Shown here: piece after piece, positions 18,238 to 26,750 of the stretch | Position numbering within the stretch: position 1 is the stretch's first letter | Layout of the letters: the number at the start of each line of letters is the position of its first letter | Source: Ignavibacteria bacterium | GTDB lineage: Bacteria > Bacteroidota > Ignavibacteria > Tepidaquicellales > Tepidaquicellaceae | Length of the DNA stretch: 64,000 nucleotides | Direction: 5' to 3' | Assembly (NCBI GenBank): GCA_026417495.1 | Contig: JAOADD010000038.1 | Location: 1-64,000, forward strand | The notes under the pieces: model-generated | Seen by the model: only the letters and a program-made list of their open reading frames with translations | The model's database searches: none | What the model was told of the DNA's origin: nothing | Translations under genes and position numbers: made by a program

Positions 18238-19383
18238 ATGTTAATTATTTCGTATATAATTTTGATTTTATTATTACTATTATTTTCTATAACTATTCTA
18301 AATTTATTTACTCAAAAAAACTTTAATAAACTTAATTCTGAAGTAATTAAAGGTAGTCAACCGTTTATTTCGGTAATGATTCCTGCCCGAAATGAAGAAA
18401 AGAATGTCACAAAATGTATTGAATCAATTTTAAATCAATCCTATAAAAATTTTGAATTGATTGTGTTAGATGATAATTCAATAGATAAAACTTTTGAATT
18501 AGTGAATCAAATTAAAGATGAAAAATTGAAAGTAGTTAAAGGTAAACCACTACCTGAAGGATGGGTAGGCAAGAGTTTTGCTTGCCAACAATTATTTGAA
18601 ATCTCAGAAGGGGAATTACTATTATTTCTCGATGCTGATACTTTTTTGAAACCAGATTCATTAGAAAAAATAGTTAAGTTTGTCTGTAAGTATAAACCTG
18701 ATTTGTTATCTTTAATGCCAGAAGAGATTGCGTTAAGTTTTTGGGAAAAAATTACAATACCACTTTTACATTTTACAGTATATACTATGCTTCCTATGCC
18801 TGCTGTTGAAAAAACTAGCAAATTATCTTTAACTATGTCTAATGGGCAATTTATGCTTTTTAAAAGAGAATCTTATATCAAAATAGGGGGGCATGAATCT
18901 GTTAGGAATAAAATGGTTGATGATGTATGGCTCGGACGAGCAATTAAGTCTAATGGTGGGAAAATTATTTTTGCTGATGGGACTGATATATGTGAATGCA
19001 GAATGTATGAAAATTTTAAAGAAATTTTTATTGGTTTCACGAAAAATATTTTTCCTGGACTTTCACTATCAACATTTAATATTTTCTTTGTGATAACTTT
19101 ATTTTCTTTTCTTTTTATCTTTCCGTATATCTTATTTTTTATAGGATTTTTTTCTAATGATATTAATTTAATGTCATTATCTCTTATTAATATATTTATA
19201 CCTATAATCATAAGAATTATTCATTCCTTAAAATATAAGCAATCAGTGATTTTCTCTTTTTTAAATTTAATTAGTATGTTATTTTTTATTGTGTTATGTT
19301 TTAGCTCATTTTATGTTTTTAAAATTGGTAAGGGTGCAAATTGGAAAGATAGATTTTATGACTTTAAAACAGTATCGGATTGA
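18238..19383 (+). CDS. membrane glycosyltransferase family 2 (CruC/CrtQ/HpnB-like)
   Basis: 381 residues. An N-terminal membrane helix (about 3-24) precedes a GT-A domain with MIPARNEEKNVTKCIESIL, VLDDNSIDKT and the metal-binding DAD at 132-134. The segment KPLPEGWVGKSFACQQLFE before the DAD is characteristic of glycosyltransferases acting on hopanoids and carotenoids (HpnB, CrtQ, CruC). Three C-terminal membrane helices (about 280-370) complete it. It probably transfers a sugar to a membrane lipid on the cytosolic face. dinB overlaps its last 4 nt. Together with the acyltransferase and CrtC-like gene it suggests a glycosylated, acylated carotenoid, but no crtB/crtI/crtY is in the window. Confidence 0.82.
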   Translation: MLIISYIILILLLLLFSITILNLFTQKNFNKLNSEVIKGSQPFISVMIPARNEEKNVTKCIESILNQSYKNFELIVLDDNSIDKTFELVNQIKDEKLKVVKGKPLPEGWVGKSFACQQLFEISEGELLLFLDADTFLKPDSLEKIVKFVCKYKPDLLSLMPEEIALSFWEKITIPLLHFTVYTMLPMPAVEKTSKLSLTMSNGQFMLFKRESYIKIGGHESVRNKMVDDVWLGRAIKSNGGKIIFADGTDICECRMYENFKEIFIGFTKNIFPGLSLSTFNIFFVITLFSFLFIFPYILFFIGFFSNDINLMSLSLINIFIPIIIRIIHSLKYKQSVIFSFLNLISMLFFIVLCFSSFYVFKIGKGANWKDRFYDFKTVSD

Positions 19384-20540
19384 AAAATGTAATTTTCCAT
19401 ATTGATATGGATGCTTTTTTCGCTTCCTGCGAGGAGGCAATAAATCCTTCTTACAGAGGAAAACCCCTAATTGTAGGGGGTAAAAAAGGTGATGTGAGAG
19501 CAATTGTTGCATGTCCTAATTATATTGCAAGAAAGCGTGGCGTTAGAACTGCTATGCCTCTAGCACAAGCAGTAAAGTTAGTTCCTGATGGCATTTTTAT
19601 TAGAGGGACAAGAGGATTGTATAAAGATTTTTCTGAAAAAGTGATGCAAATATTAAATAAATATTCTCCCATAATTAAACAAACAAGCATAGATGAAGCC
19701 TATATGGATGTTACTAATGTTCTTAGTGGATATGATAATAATCCCGTTAAGCTTGCGAAAACAATCAAGGAAGAAATTAAAAATACATTAAATATAACTT
19801 GTTCTATTGGTATAGCTACTAGTAAAGTTTATGCAAAAATAGCATCAAAAATAAATAAACCTGACGGTATTACTTATGTTCCTTTTGGCAAGGAAAAAGA
19901 ATTCCTTTCCAAACTTGAGATACAAAGAATACCTGGTGTCGGAAAATCAACATTAGAGATTTTTAAGAGGTATAATATTAATTTTATTGGTGATGTATTG
20001 AAGTATAATAGGTCTTTTTTCGAAAAGGAGTTAGGATTAGACTATGATTATTTTAGAAGTATTGCAGAGGGTACATATCAAAAAGGAATTTCAATTGAAG
20101 AAGAAGAGCGCAAATCATTATCAAAGGAGCATACTTTTAATGAAGATACGAATGATTTAAAATTTCTTGATGAACAATTATTTTCACTATTAGAAAAAGC
20201 TGCTAACAGATTGAGGAAAAATAGGTTAAAAGCTAAAACCTTAACTATAAAAGTTAAATATGATGATTTTTCTGTAAATCAAAAGTCTTATACTTTTAAC
20301 AAGTATTCTAATCTTGAGTTCGATTTTTATGATAAAGCATATTCACTATTAAAAAATTTAATTCATAAAAAGAAGAAAATCAGATTACTTGGAGTTAAAT
20401 TTTCAGAATTATGTTCTATCGATGCAACACAAGGTGATTTATTTGAAAATGAAGAAAAGTTAGAATCATTAACAGAAAAGTTGGATAGTTTAAGGGAGAA
20501 ATACAAGTTTGATATAATAAAGTTTGGTAAAAACTTTTAA
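19380..20540 (+). CDS. dinB: DNA polymerase IV
   Basis: A Y-family translesion polymerase. The 386 residues begin FHIDMDAFFASCEEAINP and continue with YIARKRGVRTAMPLAQA, the catalytic SIDEAYMDVT, CSIGIATSKVYAKIASKINKPDG and a helix-hairpin-helix region IQRIPGVGKSTLEIFKRYNI. The little-finger domain follows. The start must be TTG at 19380: the first ATG downstream lies inside the catalytic motif. The TTG overlaps the TGA of the glycosyltransferase by 4 nt, so translational coupling is likely. No LexA-type box is identified. The C-terminus lacks an obvious beta-clamp peptide, although QGDLF at about 356-360 could serve. Confidence 0.95.
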   Translation: MKNVIFHIDMDAFFASCEEAINPSYRGKPLIVGGKKGDVRAIVACPNYIARKRGVRTAMPLAQAVKLVPDGIFIRGTRGLYKDFSEKVMQILNKYSPIIKQTSIDEAYMDVTNVLSGYDNNPVKLAKTIKEEIKNTLNITCSIGIATSKVYAKIASKINKPDGITYVPFGKEKEFLSKLEIQRIPGVGKSTLEIFKRYNINFIGDVLKYNRSFFEKELGLDYDYFRSIAEGTYQKGISIEEEERKSLSKEHTFNEDTNDLKFLDEQLFSLLEKAANRLRKNRLKAKTLTIKVKYDDFSVNQKSYTFNKYSNLEFDFYDKAYSLLKNLIHKKKKIRLLGVKFSELCSIDATQGDLFENEEKLESLTEKLDSLREKYKFDIIKFGKNF

Positions 20541-20548
20541 AAAATTTT

Positions 20549-21904
20549 ATGGGAGCAAAAAATTTATTTCTTTTAATCTTATCCTCATTGATTTTATTTT
20601 TCATTTACTTAAAAAATCCTAATGATTGTTTTGGTTGGTATTCATTATATTCTGGTACTTCTAGAAATTTAAATGATGTAATTTTCATTAATATAAATAC
20701 TGGATGGGTTGGGGGTGACTCAATTTTAATTAAAACTACCAATGGGGGAATAAATTGGATAATTCAGCAATTGCCCGTTCAGATTACAGTTCGTTCTATT
20801 TACTTCACGAATGAAAATGAAGGTTTTATTCTTGGTGATTGGATGAGTTCCACTCCTTCTGAATCCAAAATTTATTTTTTGAAAACTACTAATTCTGGTA
20901 ACTCTTGGAGTATCATTAACCTACATCAAGTACAATCTATTGGTACTATTGCATATTCGAAAAATTTTATCATCGTTACTGATAATGTTATTCTTAAAAC
21001 TTATAGTGAGTTTACTGGTTCTTCGTCAAGTGGTAGGATTTTGAAATCAACGAATGGTGGAGTGAATTTTTATACAGTTTTAAATTTTGGTGATATGTCA
21101 GGGGTTTCTTTTGTAGATTTGAACACAGGTTGGGCAATGGGAACTGCTAGTAGCAGTTCCCCTTTATTTAGTGTATTTAAAGTTTTCAAAACTACAAATC
21201 AGGGTGAAAATTGGTTCAATGTTTATACAGATTCACAACCATCGAGTGGAGGATTACAAGGAAAAGCAATTAAATTTTTTAATCAGTCAACGGGGTATAT
21301 ACTTGCAACTCTTGGTAATACTCGATTTATGAAAACATCTAATGGGGGGATTAACTGGACAACAAATCAATACAATCATTACAACAACAGAACAATGTTT
21401 TTTAGCGATTTAAATACAGGTTGGATTGGGGGAAGTTCATCTACTGGTAGTTCTAATATCAGAAAAACCATAGATGCTGGAGTAATGTGGATTGAGCAAA
21501 ATCAAAGTGGTACTGGTATAATTAATAAATTATTCTTCATCAATAATAACATTGGTTGGGCTGTGGGGAATAGCGGTTTAATATTAAAGACTACAAATGG
21601 AGGAACCTCAACAATAAAATCTCTAAGTAATAGTTTACCTAGTGAATATTTACTTAAACAAAATTATCCAAATCCATTCAATAATCTTACTAAATTTGAA
21701 TTTCATATTCCTGAATCTGCTGATATAAAATTAATAATTTATGATTTACTCGGAAGAGAAATTATGAGTATCGTAGATGAATCTTTACAAGCTGGAATTT
21801 ATATTGTGGATTTTGATGCTAGTAATTTAGCATCGGGAGTTTATCTTTATAGATTGTTATCTGATAAGTTCTCTGATGTAAAATTAATGGTTTTAATAAA
21901 GTAA
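20549..21904 (+). CDS. secreted YCF48/BNR-like beta-propeller protein with T9SS sorting domain
   Basis: 451 residues. The N-terminal hydrophobic stretch (about 6-21) is a signal peptide. Residues 30-355 contain repeated units of the type 'FININTGWVGGDSILIKTTNGGINW', with the WVGG/TTNGGxNW pattern recurring about six times, as in YCF48-type beta-propellers. From about 365 on lies the T9SS sorting domain (LLKQNYPNPFNNLTKFEF ... ASNLASGVYLYRL ... VLIK). It is therefore predicted to be exported to the cell surface. Such proteins are common in Ignavibacteria and Bacteroidota and usually have no assigned activity. It starts 8 nt after dinB; a different transcript is likely but no promoter is evident. 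Confidence 0.88.
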   Translation: MGAKNLFLLILSSLILFFIYLKNPNDCFGWYSLYSGTSRNLNDVIFININTGWVGGDSILIKTTNGGINWIIQQLPVQITVRSIYFTNENEGFILGDWMSSTPSESKIYFLKTTNSGNSWSIINLHQVQSIGTIAYSKNFIIVTDNVILKTYSEFTGSSSSGRILKSTNGGVNFYTVLNFGDMSGVSFVDLNTGWAMGTASSSSPLFSVFKVFKTTNQGENWFNVYTDSQPSSGGLQGKAIKFFNQSTGYILATLGNTRFMKTSNGGINWTTNQYNHYNNRTMFFSDLNTGWIGGSSSTGSSNIRKTIDAGVMWIEQNQSGTGIINKLFFINNNIGWAVGNSGLILKTTNGGTSTIKSLSNSLPSEYLLKQNYPNPFNNLTKFEFHIPESADIKLIIYDLLGREIMSIVDESLQAGIYIVDFDASNLASGVYLYRLLSDKFSDVKLMVLIK

Positions 21905-21972
21905 TATAATATTTTTTTATAGAGGATTAATAAAATTTAAATTATTCTTTTAAAAATTTTGTTTATATAAGG

Positions 21973-21990
21973 AAGGTATTTTAATACCTT
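21973..21990. repeat. short inverted repeat between the YCF48-type gene and the E1 gene
   Basis: AAGGTATT and AATACCTT are separated by only TT. It could be a weak terminator or an operator. No T run follows. The gap 21905-22069 (165 bp) holds nothing else recognisable. Confidence 0.3.
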
Positions 21991-22069
21991 TACAGGAAAA
22001 TTTTAAAATCCTTTATTTAACAAAGTAATTATTTTATATTGAAAAGGAAAAAATCGAAAATTTACAGAA

Positions 22070-24121
22070 ATGAAAAAAAGTAAAGATAATAGTTATTTAA
22101 AAGATATTGACAATTATTTCCAATTATCGGATTTACAACTTATTGATGCTTATAAATATATGCTTTATGCTAGACTTCTTGATGATAGAAATGAAATGAT
22201 GATTAAACAAGGGAAAGCATATTTTTTAATTTCTGGTTCTGGACATGAAGCAATACAAGTTGCGGTTGCTATGGCTATGAAACCAGGAAAAGATTGGTTC
22301 TTTACTTATTACAGGGATACTGCATTAGGTTTAGCTGCAGGTTTAACAGTAAGAGATTTTCTCAGGCACATTATGGCAAAACAGACTGATGAGTTTACGG
22401 GTGGTAGGCAAATGAATTTACATATTGGAAGTAAAAGACTTAAAATGCCCACGGCATCTTCTCCAACTGGTTCTCAATATTTGCAGGCTGTTGGTGCTGC
22501 GATGAGTTGCGTTTATAGAAATGTTGATGAAATTGTATATGTTTCTGGTGGGGAAGGCTCTACATCTGAAGGTGAGTTTTTTGAAGCTGTGAATTGGGCT
22601 GCTCGTGAAAAATTACCTGTTTTATTTGTTATACAAAACAATTCGCTTGCTATTTCAGTACCTGTTGAAAATCAAGTTGCTGGGGGCTCTATTTATAAAG
22701 CTCTTTCTGGTTTTGAAGGTTTAAATAGATTTCATATTGATGGTACAGATTTCCTTTTAAGTTATGGTACAGCTAAAGAAGCAGTTAGACTTGCTAGAAA
22801 CGGGAAGGGCCCTTCATTGATATATGCAGATGTTGTCAGGTTACGCTCTCACTCTATTTCAGATTCCCAAGAAAAATATCGATCTAAAGAGTCGCTTGAA
22901 AGAGATAAGCAAAAAGACCCACTTTTAAAAATGGAAAATTTTCTTATTGAACACAAAATTCTAAATCCAGATGATATTAAAAATCTTAAAGAGCAAATAT
23001 TTAATGAAATTGCTGAAGTGAGTGAAGAAGTTTATAAAGAACCAAATCCCGATCCCAGTACAGTTGAGTATTATATTTATTGTCCTAAGGAGCAACAAAC
23101 TATTATTGAATATGAGAAGTGTGAAAAATATGGTGACCCTATTGTTATGGTTGATGCTATTAATCATGCATTGCATGAAGAAATGGAAAATAATCCTGAT
23201 ATGATAATTTATGGAGAAGATATTGCGGATAATAAGGGTGGTGTGTTTACGGCTACAAAAGGACTTTCAACAAAATTCGGAAATAAAAGGGTGTTCAATT
23301 CTCCACTTGCGGAAGCATCTATTGTTGGTACTGCTATAGGACTTGCTCTTACGGGTTTGAAACCAGTCGTGGAAATTCAATTTGCAGATTATATTTTCCC
23401 TGCTATGTTGCAAATCAGAGCTGAGTTGGCTATGTATAGGTATCGTTCAAATAACTCCTTCAGTTGTCCCGTTACAATTAGAGTTCCTTGTGGTGGTTAT
23501 ATTGGTGGTGGACATTATCACTCGCAATGTATTGAAGCTGTGTTTGCTAAAAGTCATGGAATTTATATTGCATTCCCTTCAAATGCTGCTGATGCAAAAG
23601 GATTATTAAAAACTGCATGTAGACTTAATGACCCTGTTTTGTTTCTTGAACATAAATTTTTATACAGACAAGCTTACGCGAAGTCACCTGAACCTGATAG
23701 AAATTACTATCTCCCCTTTGGAAAAGCAGCTGTTAAAGTTGAGGGAGATGATATTTCTATAATTACCTATGGTGCCATGGTTGAAAAAAGTATTAGGGCA
23801 TCGAAGGAAATGAAAAAATTGGGTGTAAATGTTGAAGTTATTGATTTAAGAACAATTGTCCCTTTGGATACAGAAACAATTTTAAATTCTGTGAAAAAAA
23901 CTGGTAAGGTTATCGTTGCTTATGAAGATTCTAAATTTCACGGTTTTGGCGCGGAAATTGCCGCACAAATAGCTGAATTTGCTTTTGAATATCTTGATGC
24001 TCCAATAAAAAGAATAGGTGCTCTGAATGTTCATATTCCTTTTCATCCTATTTTGGAAAAAGCAGTTTTACCTCAAGATGATTGGATTTTAAATGCCTGT
24101 ATTGAATTAGCAAAATATTAA
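22070..24121 (+). CDS. 2-oxoacid dehydrogenase E1, fused alpha and beta subunits
   Basis: The thiamine-diphosphate decarboxylase component of a 2-oxoacid dehydrogenase complex (branched-chain 2-oxoacid or pyruvate type). Residues 1 to about 340 form the alpha part, with FTYYRDTALGLAAG and the ThDP motif GEGSTSEG (161-168) ending in NN (190-191). From about 355 on is the beta part (VMVDAINHALHEEMENNPDMIIYGEDIAD, EASIVGTAIGLALTGLKPVVEIQFADY). The 683-residue fusion has the length expected for two joined subunits and the same order as fused E1 proteins of Bacteroidota. The E3 gene lpdA follows 24 nt later, but no E2 acyltransferase is in the window. Substrate choice cannot be decided by eye; the alpha part looks closer to the branched-chain type. 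Confidence 0.92.
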   Translation: MKKSKDNSYLKDIDNYFQLSDLQLIDAYKYMLYARLLDDRNEMMIKQGKAYFLISGSGHEAIQVAVAMAMKPGKDWFFTYYRDTALGLAAGLTVRDFLRHIMAKQTDEFTGGRQMNLHIGSKRLKMPTASSPTGSQYLQAVGAAMSCVYRNVDEIVYVSGGEGSTSEGEFFEAVNWAAREKLPVLFVIQNNSLAISVPVENQVAGGSIYKALSGFEGLNRFHIDGTDFLLSYGTAKEAVRLARNGKGPSLIYADVVRLRSHSISDSQEKYRSKESLERDKQKDPLLKMENFLIEHKILNPDDIKNLKEQIFNEIAEVSEEVYKEPNPDPSTVEYYIYCPKEQQTIIEYEKCEKYGDPIVMVDAINHALHEEMENNPDMIIYGEDIADNKGGVFTATKGLSTKFGNKRVFNSPLAEASIVGTAIGLALTGLKPVVEIQFADYIFPAMLQIRAELAMYRYRSNNSFSCPVTIRVPCGGYIGGGHYHSQCIEAVFAKSHGIYIAFPSNAADAKGLLKTACRLNDPVLFLEHKFLYRQAYAKSPEPDRNYYLPFGKAAVKVEGDDISIITYGAMVEKSIRASKEMKKLGVNVEVIDLRTIVPLDTETILNSVKKTGKVIVAYEDSKFHGFGAEIAAQIAEFAFEYLDAPIKRIGALNVHIPFHPILEKAVLPQDDWILNACIELAKY

Positions 24122-24145
24122 TAAATAAAAATTAAATTCATAAAT

Positions 24146-25555
24146 ATGCAAAAATTTGATATTACAGTAATTGGTGCTGGTCCTGGTGGTTATACTGCAG
24201 CAATTAGAGCAGCACAACTTGGCTTTAAAACAGCTATAATTGAAAGAGATAAATTAGGTGGTGTATGCTTAAACTGGGGTTGTATTCCAACAAAAGCACT
24301 TTTACGTAGTGCAGATATTATGAACTTGCTTCTTCATTTAGATAAATTTGGTTTCGGAAATTATGATAATATTACCTATGATTTCCCAAAAATAATTAAA
24401 AGGTCAAGAGACGTTGCTAATGCTTCTGAAAAAGGAGTAAATTACCTTATGAAAAAAAATAAGATTGATGTATTTTATGGAAATGCAAAATTAAACAGGG
24501 ATAAAGAAATTATTATTACTGATAAAGATGGTAAACAACGGGAAATTATTAATTCCGAACATATTATAATTGCAACTGGTGCACGACCAAGAACTTTGGG
24601 GAATGTTCAGTTTGATGAATCGAAGATATTATCGTCAACAGGTGCTATGTTAATGCAAAAACCTCCTAAAAAGTTAACCGTTGTTGGTAGTGGTGCTATT
24701 GGAATGGAATTTGCATATTTTTATAGAGCATTTGGTTCTGATGTGACAATTATAGAAATGCTACCTCAATTATTACCTTTAGAGGATGAAGAAATTTCTA
24801 TTGCTGTTGCAAAAGAATTTAAAAAATACGGGATATCCTTTTATACCAACACTAAAACAGAAAGTATCCAGATTAAGGATGACGTTGTCCTAACTACTAC
24901 ATCAGGCCAATATAATGGAACATTTGAAGCAGATGCAGTTCTTTTAGCAATTGGAGTAATAGGTAATATTGAAAATTTAGGATTAGAGGAACTTAATATT
25001 AAGACTTTCAAAAATGGAATAGTAGTAAATAAAGATTATAAAACTAACATTGATGGAATATATGCCATTGGTGATGTTGCAGTGTTTGAAGAATTTGCTA
25101 AACCTATGTTGGCTCATGTAGCATCAGCTGAAGGGATTAACTGTATTGAAAAAATAAAAGGCTTACATAATTTTGATATAAATTATAATAATATTCCAGC
25201 TTGTACTTATTGTCAGCCACAAGTAGCTTCAATCGGATTAACCGAATCTAAAGCAAAGCAGGCAGGATATGAGATAAAAGTAGGGAAATTTCCATTTAGT
25301 GCTAATGGGAAAGCAAGAGCGATAGGTGAGTTAGCAGGTTTTGTTAAACTAATTTTTGATGCCAAATATGGTGAGCTACTTGGTGCGCATATTGTTGGAC
25401 CAGAAGCAACAGAATTAATTTCTGAAGTTATGGCATTCAAGAGTATGGAGGCAGTTAGTGATTCGATAATAAAAGCTGTTCATGCTCATCCAACATTAGC
25501 AGAAGCAATTCTTGAAGCAGCAGGTGTTGCGTATAACGAGGCAATAAATATCTGA
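24146..25555 (+). CDS. lpdA: dihydrolipoamide dehydrogenase (E3)
   Basis: A flavoprotein that reoxidises dihydrolipoamide on E2 or GcvH and reduces NAD+. The 469 residues start with the FAD motif VIGAGPGGYTAAI. The redox-active disulfide is in GGVCLNWGCIPTKA (Cys41, Cys46), the NAD domain begins TVVGSGAIGMEFAYF, YAIGDV follows, and the dimer-interface AVHAHPTLAEAI holds the catalytic His-Glu pair. It is next to E1 and very probably co-transcribed. It could also serve the glycine cleavage system whose H protein is at 48924. Confidence 0.96.
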   Translation: MQKFDITVIGAGPGGYTAAIRAAQLGFKTAIIERDKLGGVCLNWGCIPTKALLRSADIMNLLLHLDKFGFGNYDNITYDFPKIIKRSRDVANASEKGVNYLMKKNKIDVFYGNAKLNRDKEIIITDKDGKQREIINSEHIIIATGARPRTLGNVQFDESKILSSTGAMLMQKPPKKLTVVGSGAIGMEFAYFYRAFGSDVTIIEMLPQLLPLEDEEISIAVAKEFKKYGISFYTNTKTESIQIKDDVVLTTTSGQYNGTFEADAVLLAIGVIGNIENLGLEELNIKTFKNGIVVNKDYKTNIDGIYAIGDVAVFEEFAKPMLAHVASAEGINCIEKIKGLHNFDINYNNIPACTYCQPQVASIGLTESKAKQAGYEIKVGKFPFSANGKARAIGELAGFVKLIFDAKYGELLGAHIVGPEATELISEVMAFKSMEAVSDSIIKAVHAHPTLAEAILEAAGVAYNEAINI

Positions 25556-25630
25556 TATTGAAGCAAAAATTTATTTGTATCTTTTTTTTATAATTGATTT
25601 ATCAACTATATATTGATATTTTTTATATAA

Positions 25631-25674
25631 CGCATAATATTAATTGCAATTTTGTTTGTGATTAATATTATGCG
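25631..25674. repeat. 14-bp perfect inverted repeat before the YtxH gene
   Basis: CGCATAATATTAAT (25631-25644) is exactly mirrored by ATTAATATTATGCG (25661-25674), with a 16-nt spacer. No T run follows on either strand, so a simple intrinsic terminator is unlikely. It lies 34 nt before the YtxH start and 21 nt before its Shine-Dalgarno sequence. An operator or a 5'-leader RNA hairpin are the two readings. A weak -33/-7-like pair (TTG at 25558, TATCTTTT at 25578) lies upstream. Confidence 0.55.
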
Positions 25675-25694
25675 CCATATTAAAAATTAAAAAT

Positions 25695-25700
25695 AAGGAG
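25695..25700 (+). promoter_or_regulatory. strong Shine-Dalgarno sequence of the YtxH gene
   Basis: AAGGAG lies 8 nt before the ATG at 25709. It is unusual in this window, where A/T-only leaders prevail. Confidence 0.75.
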
Positions 25701-25708
25701 AGCAAAAA

Positions 25709-26125
25709 ATGGAAGAAAACAAAATGGCAAAAGGTTTAATCATTGGGTTTTTAACAGGCAGTATTGTTGGAGCTGTAATAGCATTATTATATGCTCCAAA
25801 ATCAGGTAAAGAATTAAGAGCTGATATCGCGAGGAAGAAGGATGAAATTTTAGATGATACAACAGAATTTATGCAGATAGCAAAGGCAAAAGCTGCCGAT
25901 TTAATTAATGAAGGTAAAAGAAAATCTGAGGACCTCATTGCAGAAGCGAAGAAAAAAGCTAGTATGATTATTGAAGATGCAAATAAGATTCTGACTGGTG
26001 CTAAAGAAAAAACCGCGGAAAAAATAGGCGATATAAAGGATAAAATTACAACTGAAGCGGAAAGGATAAAAGATGCTTACAAAGCAGGTTTAGATGCATA
26101 TAAAGAAGAAAAAAATAAAGATTAG
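25709..26125 (+). CDS. YtxH-domain membrane protein
   Basis: 138 residues. An N-terminal glycine-rich membrane helix GLIIGFLTGSIVGAVIALLYAPKSGKELR (about 9-37) is the YtxH signature. A long, highly charged Lys/Glu/Ala helical region follows, predicted to form a coiled coil. YtxH-type proteins are linked to general stress in Firmicutes, but their molecular role is unknown. It has a strong Shine-Dalgarno sequence and an upstream 14-bp inverted repeat, so it may be specially regulated. The next gene encodes another one-helix coiled-coil protein. Confidence 0.85.
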   Translation: MEENKMAKGLIIGFLTGSIVGAVIALLYAPKSGKELRADIARKKDEILDDTTEFMQIAKAKAADLINEGKRKSEDLIAEAKKKASMIIEDANKILTGAKEKTAEKIGDIKDKITTEAERIKDAYKAGLDAYKEEKNKD

Positions 26126-26154
26126 TAATTTATTAATTTTAAAATAGAAAAAAG

Positions 26155-26730
26155 TTGGATACTACAACATCTATTTTTCTGATTATTTCAGTAATCATAC
26201 AAATAATAGTTTTTCTTGCGGTAATCTTTCTTGTTTTAAGTCTAATTAAAATCATCAAAAGTCTTTCTGCAAGAATTGAAAACTTGCAGAAAGACTTCGA
26301 TGACTTTAAAGTAAAATTGGAACCTGGGATTGAAGATGGAATTGTTTTGGTGAAAAAATTGAATAAAATTGCTGACACCGTTGAAAATAATATTCATAAA
26401 TTTGAAAATGTAGCTGATAAGTTTAAGAGTTTTTCAGAAGATGTTATTGAGTTTGGTTCCAAAGTAAAGGAGAAAATAGAACCACCTGTATTAGATACTG
26501 TGACAACATTTACTGCGATATTCAAAGGTGTGAAAACATTTTTTGAAAGATTAAAGGATCACGATAAATTAAAATCTGTTGAAGAGAATTATTTATTTGA
26601 AAATACAGAAAGTGATTTTGGGAAAAAACAAGAGAGTATTGAGAGTTCAGAATTAAAAGATGATTTCGAAGATATAAATAAAGAGCTAAATGAAGTTAGA
26701 AAAAAATTAGAAGAGATGAAAAAAGTTTAA
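26155..26730 (+). CDS. DUF948-like one-helix coiled-coil membrane protein
   Basis: 191 residues starting with TTG at 26155 (no ATG upstream of the membrane helix). A membrane segment at about 6-35 (TSIFLIISVIIQIIVFLAVIFLVLSLIKII) is followed by long heptad-rich helices, with LNKIADTVENNIHKFENVADKFKSF resembling DUF948 proteins. An acidic tail ends in a short coiled coil (ELNEVRKKLEEMKK). Pairing of YtxH with such a protein is common, so the two may act together in envelope stress. It ends 20 nt from the convergent xth gene. Confidence 0.7.
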   Translation: MDTTTSIFLIISVIIQIIVFLAVIFLVLSLIKIIKSLSARIENLQKDFDDFKVKLEPGIEDGIVLVKKLNKIADTVENNIHKFENVADKFKSFSEDVIEFGSKVKEKIEPPVLDTVTTFTAIFKGVKTFFERLKDHDKLKSVEENYLFENTESDFGKKQESIESSELKDDFEDINKELNEVRKKLEEMKKV

Positions 26731-26750
26731 GATAAAGAATTGTATTTACA

